Shown: positions 4,957-8,175 of the stretch, one piece after another | Layout of the letters: every line of letters begins with the position of its first letter | How positions within the stretch are numbered: the stretch's first letter is position 1 | Origin: Candidatus Omnitrophota bacterium | GTDB lineage: Bacteria; Hinthialibacterota; Hinthialibacteria; Hinthialibacterales; JAKPRU01 | DNA length: 8,175 nt | Direction: 5' to 3' | Assembly (NCBI GenBank): GCA_029557025.1 | Contig: JAKPRU010000104.1 | Span: forward strand, 1-8,175 | The notes under the pieces: model-generated | Databases searched by the model: none | What the model saw: the letters and a program-made list of their open reading frames with translations, nothing else | Told to the model about the DNA's origin: nothing | Made by a program: the position numbers and the translations under genes

Positions 4957-6402
4957 TCACACCTCCGCGACACACTCCACTTTCTGATATCGGCAGAACC
5001 GTTTGATATCCTGAGCGATGTTACCGTAGCAGGTGACCCTGTGCAGTCCGTGGGTCCAATTTCTCCAGAGTTCCTCGGCATCTCCATCGACCTGCACGGT
5101 GATTTTGGTGCGGCAACCGCGTTCTGTTTCGGGAACATCGATGATTGTGCCGGTGAAATAGAGAAGTTGATTCGGATCCACCAAGATGGCTTGGGTGACT
5201 TTTTCGCCGACCCGCATTTTGACCTGCGGAACAGCGCCTTCCTGACGCTCCATGATGGTGCGCAGCTTGTACGGCGCTAACCCGCCCCCCGGACCATCCA
5301 TCCGCCTGGTACCAAGGCAGTGCGCGAGAATCGCCGCGTTCTTGGAAACATCCATCGTGGGATCGCTGATGAATCCGGGCCTCCCCACAAGTCCCTGGAA
5401 GAGGATGAAAGTCATCGCACTTCGCAAGTCCGATTCGCAGATTCCCGCCAGCCCTATATCGTTCAATCGGGTGAATCCGATACATGGAAAAGCGGGTAAC
5501 TTCCGGTACATTGAACCATAGCAATCCACGGTAATTACAGTCGCTTCTTCGTCGTCGAGAAGATTCTCGAGTGCCAGCGCGAGCTTGCAGGAACGGAAGA
5601 TTTCATCCTCATCCGGCTCCACAACCTGGACTGCCCGCTCGATCCACTGTTTCGCCTCCGCGCGGGCATCGTTGTCGGACACGGCCTCATAAGCGGCAAG
5701 GACACGGTCGCGGTCGACACGGACGACCTCTGTCGCGAATTTCGACTTGACGGCATCCACATACTCCTGCTGGAGTTTGTTCTCGGTCACGTTGAGAATC
5801 TTTGCCTCGCGGAGATGGTGGATCGCGCGAAACGGGCGGATTGCCACGGCCAGTTGGTCGTAGTCGGAGGTCAGGAAGAATTCGGTCAATTCCCCGGCTT
5901 CCTGTTTTTGCAACGCGCCGAACCCCACCCATTCGTGCCCCGAATAGGGGATGGCAAACAACGCGGTCGGCTTTCGTCTTGCCAGGATTTCATCCAGCAG
6001 TTCTCGTGTTTGCATGGAGAGTTGAATAGCCAGAATCCCATCCGCGCTGTCCAACGCGGGCTGAATCTTTTTGACATCGTCAACGGAACCCACCAGTTGA
6101 TCCGTGACGAATTCCACATCGGCAAACTCTTTCTCCAGCCGCTTAAACTCCTGCTCATAAGCCTGAACCTCTTTTTCCAGGTCCAGGGTGGGTGTGGGCC
6201 AAAGCGCTTTCGGTTTCCCCATGTAGATCTTGGCGACTTTGACTTTGCTTTTGCGGCATCCGGGGCTGATGAGTGCGGGATGTTTTGCCCAGCCGACATC
6301 CGCAAACGCGCCGGTCGATGCGAGTGAAAGACCGCCGAGAAAGACAGCACTGGTTGAGAGGGTCAACTGAATGAATTCGCGTCGTTCGATTTGAGGGGAC
6401 AT
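4957..6402 (-). CDS. Exported FucI/AraA-fold (sugar isomerase-like) protein with Tat-type signal
   Basis: A 481-aa protein beginning with a twin-arginine-type signal: ERREFIQLT (6-14), a hydrophobic stretch (about 15-33) and a possible GAFA-D cleavage after residue 34. The rest resembles the L-fucose/L-arabinose isomerase superfamily: an N-terminal Rossmann-like part with LDSADGILAIQLS (117-129), a middle part with VITVDCYGSM (289-298), ICESDLRSAM (321-330) and a C-terminal part with WTHGLHRVTCYGN (449-461). Glu323, Asp347 or Asp351, and His451 or His454 are candidates for the Glu-Asp-His metal set of FucI-like enzymes, by rough alignment only. The substrate is unknown, and it need not be an isomerase. 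ATG 6402 is chosen over an in-frame start at 6591 because AGGAG lies 10 nt upstream and the signal begins there. It is divergent from the DUF4838 gene and upstream of the STAS gene. Confidence 0.72.
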   Translation of the reverse strand: MSPQIERREFIQLTLSTSAVFLGGLSLASTGAFADVGWAKHPALISPGCRKSKVKVAKIYMGKPKALWPTPTLDLEKEVQAYEQEFKRLEKEFADVEFVTDQLVGSVDDVKKIQPALDSADGILAIQLSMQTRELLDEILARRKPTALFAIPYSGHEWVGFGALQKQEAGELTEFFLTSDYDQLAVAIRPFRAIHHLREAKILNVTENKLQQEYVDAVKSKFATEVVRVDRDRVLAAYEAVSDNDARAEAKQWIERAVQVVEPDEDEIFRSCKLALALENLLDDEEATVITVDCYGSMYRKLPAFPCIGFTRLNDIGLAGICESDLRSAMTFILFQGLVGRPGFISDPTMDVSKNAAILAHCLGTRRMDGPGGGLAPYKLRTIMERQEGAVPQVKMRVGEKVTQAILVDPNQLLYFTGTIIDVPETERGCRTKITVQVDGDAEELWRNWTHGLHRVTCYGNIAQDIKRFCRYQKVECVAEV

Positions 6403-6511
6403 GATTTCTTTACTCCTGTGGGTTTGCGGGATCAATCCATGAGATACTCTCCACCTTTCTGTGGGGATTGTTGCACAAATTGTGGCCTGAGTGCAATCCG
6501 GGTGTAGATTT

Positions 6512-6541
6512 CTCATAGGCGGGACGCCCATGCCATGTGAG
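6512..6541. repeat. Palindromic sequence of a likely dispersed repeat family
   Basis: CATAGGCG (6514-6521) and CGCCCATG (6525-6532) form an imperfect inverted repeat around GGA, seven of eight positions paired, within outer CTCA and TGAG. On the minus strand the mismatch becomes a U-G wobble. Read through, the minus strand would encode HGMGVPPM, a peptide often seen in spurious ORFs from dispersed repeats in planctomycete, verrucomicrobial and related genomes. It lies in the 215-bp divergent region (6403-6617), in which I could not settle convincing promoters. Confidence 0.4.
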
Positions 6542-6617
6542 GGTATTGGGGGTATGCGGATATCCCGGTCTATGCTATTTTCCCAACACAAAATTGAACC
6601 GTTGGAAAGGAAACCCG

Positions 6618-8175
6618 ATGAAGTATTCGGCCGGTTTGCGTATTCCCGTTCTCATGCTCCTTCTGGCATTCGTTCCCGGCTCCTTTGCCGAACCGCTGGT
6701 GCTGGTGGAAGACGGCAAGGCGCAGGCGAGCATTGTGATTGGATCCGAGGCAAGCGATCAGGCGAAAGAAGCCGCGCAGATACTGCAAAAAAACATCGAG
6801 AAGATGACCGGCGTGGTTCTGCCGATTGCCCATGAAAATGAGAATATCACGGGGACTCGAATTCTGGTCGGCAGAAGCAAGGCGGTGGCGGACCTCGGAG
6901 TGGAGGTTCCATCGGGATTTACGTATCAGATGAACGAAGAGGGTTTTGTTTTCAAAACCGTGGGGAAAAACTTGGTTCTCGCCGGAAACGAGGACAGGCA
7001 CTACCGGGGGACCATTTATGCGGTGCATGACTTCCTGGAAGAACTCGGCTGCCGGTGGTTTTTCCCTGGACCTTATGGAGAGGTCATTCCACACCTGGAC
7101 CGCATGGTTGTCAGTTCCACAGACAGGTTGGAGCGGCCGGATTTCCGGATTCGAAACCTCTGGTATTCCGGCTGGTTCCCGGCGGATGAACAGGACCAGA
7201 AATGGCTGCAAACCTGGTATGACCGGAATAAAATGTCCTCCCTGTCATTCTTGAGCCTGCCGGGAGACGGCAGCATTATTCGATTGGCCCCGCCGGAAAA
7301 ATACTTCGAGAGCCATCCTGAGATTTACGCTCTTGATGAAGACGGCAACCGGGTCAAAGACATGTTATGCCTGACGAATCCCGAGACGATAAAAATCGCC
7401 ATCGAGACGATCCGGGAGACATTTCGAGAGAACCCGGATCAGGTGAGTTTCGGATTTGCCCCGCCGGATGGATTCCCGATGTGCCACTGCAAGAACTGTC
7501 AGGCGGAGATTCTGGGATTTGAGGGCAAGGGATACGGCGACCCCAGCTTGAGCGATGTCTGGTTCCGATTTGCCAACCAGATTGCCAAGGAAATCTACAA
7601 GGAATTCCCGGACCGCTGGCTTTTCACGAACGGGTATGCCAACCGGGTTCGACCGCCGGAAGGAATCGAGTCGTTCAGCCCGAACCTGGGGATCCAGTCG
7701 GCAATCATCTCGGCCTGTTCCATTCACCGGATCGGCGACCCCAAGTGCTGGCAACGGATTCTGTACAAGCAAATCCTCGACCGATGGACCAGAGATTTGA
7801 ATTGCGTATTCATTTACGATTACGATCCGGGGACATCCCTCATCAACCTGCCGTTTCCCTCACTTCACAATCTGAGATATGACATTCCCTATTTCAAAGA
7901 GCGAGGCGTATGGGGATTCTGGACCGAGGGAAACAACAATTGGATGGTCACGCACCTGAATTACTATGTGCGTTCGAAACTGATGTGGGACAGCAAGTCA
8001 GATGTAGATGCACTGGTGCGCGATTACTGCGAGAAGTTTTACGGCGACGCGGGGAATGCCGTGGAGAAATATATCCGGACACTTGAGAAAGCGATTGAGG
8101 ATACAACCCTGCATGAGACTTGGGGCCGTCTGATGCAATGGAAAGTGGTCTTGCCGCCGGTGCAACCGAAACTGG
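6618..8175 (+). CDS. Secreted DUF4838-family protein, probable glycan-active (3' end outside window)
   Basis: 519 codons run open to the window edge with no stop. A Sec signal peptide (residues 1-24, cleavage after GSFA) precedes a mature N-terminal domain with SIVIGSEASDQAKEAAQILQKN (38-59). This resembles the N-terminal domain of alpha-glucuronidases and GH20-type enzymes. GTIYAVHDFLEELGCRWFFPGPYGEVIP follows at about 130-157. The DUF4838 barrel-like region carries LCLTNPETI (about 248-256), FGFAPPDGFPMCHCKNCQ (about 278-295) with the Cys289-x-Cys291-x-x-Cys294 cluster typical of the family, and WFRFANQIAKEI (about 315-326). DUF4838 proteins are common in polysaccharide-degrading bacteria, but their activity is mostly uncharacterised. 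Start ATG 6618 has GGAAAGG about 8 nt upstream. It is divergent from the isomerase-like gene, which suggests a shared carbohydrate role. The family assignment is firm; enzymatic activity is inferred. Confidence 0.88.
   Translation, partial: MKYSAGLRIPVLMLLLAFVPGSFAEPLVLVEDGKAQASIVIGSEASDQAKEAAQILQKNIEKMTGVVLPIAHENENITGTRILVGRSKAVADLGVEVPSGFTYQMNEEGFVFKTVGKNLVLAGNEDRHYRGTIYAVHDFLEELGCRWFFPGPYGEVIPHLDRMVVSSTDRLERPDFRIRNLWYSGWFPADEQDQKWLQTWYDRNKMSSLSFLSLPGDGSIIRLAPPEKYFESHPEIYALDEDGNRVKDMLCLTNPETIKIAIETIRETFRENPDQVSFGFAPPDGFPMCHCKNCQAEILGFEGKGYGDPSLSDVWFRFANQIAKEIYKEFPDRWLFTNGYANRVRPPEGIESFSPNLGIQSAIISACSIHRIGDPKCWQRILYKQILDRWTRDLNCVFIYDYDPGTSLINLPFPSLHNLRYDIPYFKERGVWGFWTEGNNNWMVTHLNYYVRSKLMWDSKSDVDALVRDYCEKFYGDAGNAVEKYIRTLEKAIEDTTLHETWGRLMQWKVVLPPVQPKL

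Noticed and set aside
4886..4975. 30-residue N-terminal extension of the STAS protein
   Set aside because: It would overlap the end of the isomerase-like gene and the palindrome. AGGAGG lies directly before the ATG at 4885.
4400..4987. 195-codon plus-strand open frame crossing the tRNA and STAS gene
   Set aside because: It reads straight through the tRNA-Gly gene and antisense to the STAS gene, so it cannot be a normal protein gene.
6546..6576. Promoter TTGGGG ... TATGCT for the DUF4838 gene
   Set aside because: The -35 is poor and the spacer is 19 nt, so the match is not better than chance in this sequence.
6403..6591. N-terminal extension of the isomerase-like protein to an in-frame start at 6591
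   Set aside because: The extension encodes a repeat-derived low-quality peptide. The Tat signal and Shine-Dalgarno both point to ATG 6402.
1..8175. CRISPR array, toxin-antitoxin, phage defence or transposon genes
   Set aside because: No regularly spaced direct repeats, small paired toxin-antitoxin frames, transposase or nuclease motifs were seen on either strand.

Overview
The window reads as chromosomal DNA of a free-living, probably anaerobic or environmental bacterium with moderate GC. No phage, transposase, CRISPR array or plasmid gene is visible. A secreted DUF4838-type glycan protein, a signal-peptide-bearing FucI/AraA-like protein and probable dispersed palindromes suggest a Planctomycetes/Verrucomicrobia/Lentisphaerae-like or candidate-phylum genome (for example Sumerlaeota or Hydrogenedentota). 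This assignment is inference from gene families only.

Region 1 (1-3557, minus strand) is a housekeeping cluster read right to left: a promoter (3529-3557), a YugP-type membrane zinc metallopeptidase, a terminator-like hairpin, rsmB (16S rRNA m5C methyltransferase), a membrane-anchored protein with three PASTA repeats, and rpe (ribulose-phosphate 3-epimerase, cut by the window edge). rsmB to the PASTA gene is a 10-nt gap, and PASTA to rpe is a 4-nt GTGA overlap, so these three are almost certainly co-transcribed. The order resembles the Firmicutes series (peptidase)-rsmB-rlmN-stp-prkC-rsgA-rpe, but here the PASTA protein has no kinase domain and rlmN, stp and rsgA are absent.

Region 2 (3504-3874) is non-coding. 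It holds the peptidase promoter, a degenerate GATT-periodic repeat element, and a candidate promoter plus a perfect 13-bp dyad ahead of the next gene.

Region 3 (3875-4500, plus strand) encodes a short WrbA/flavodoxin-family protein and then a tRNA-Gly(GCC) with its own good promoter.

Region 4 (4556-6402, minus strand) has a Tat-signal-bearing protein of the L-fucose/L-arabinose isomerase fold, followed by a small single-domain STAS protein. A 28-bp palindrome lies between them.

Region 5 (6618-8175, plus strand) is a secreted DUF4838 protein, divergent from the isomerase-like gene and running off the right edge. It has no stop codon in the window. The divergent pair may act together on extracellular or periplasmic carbohydrate, but that link is inferred from adjacency only.
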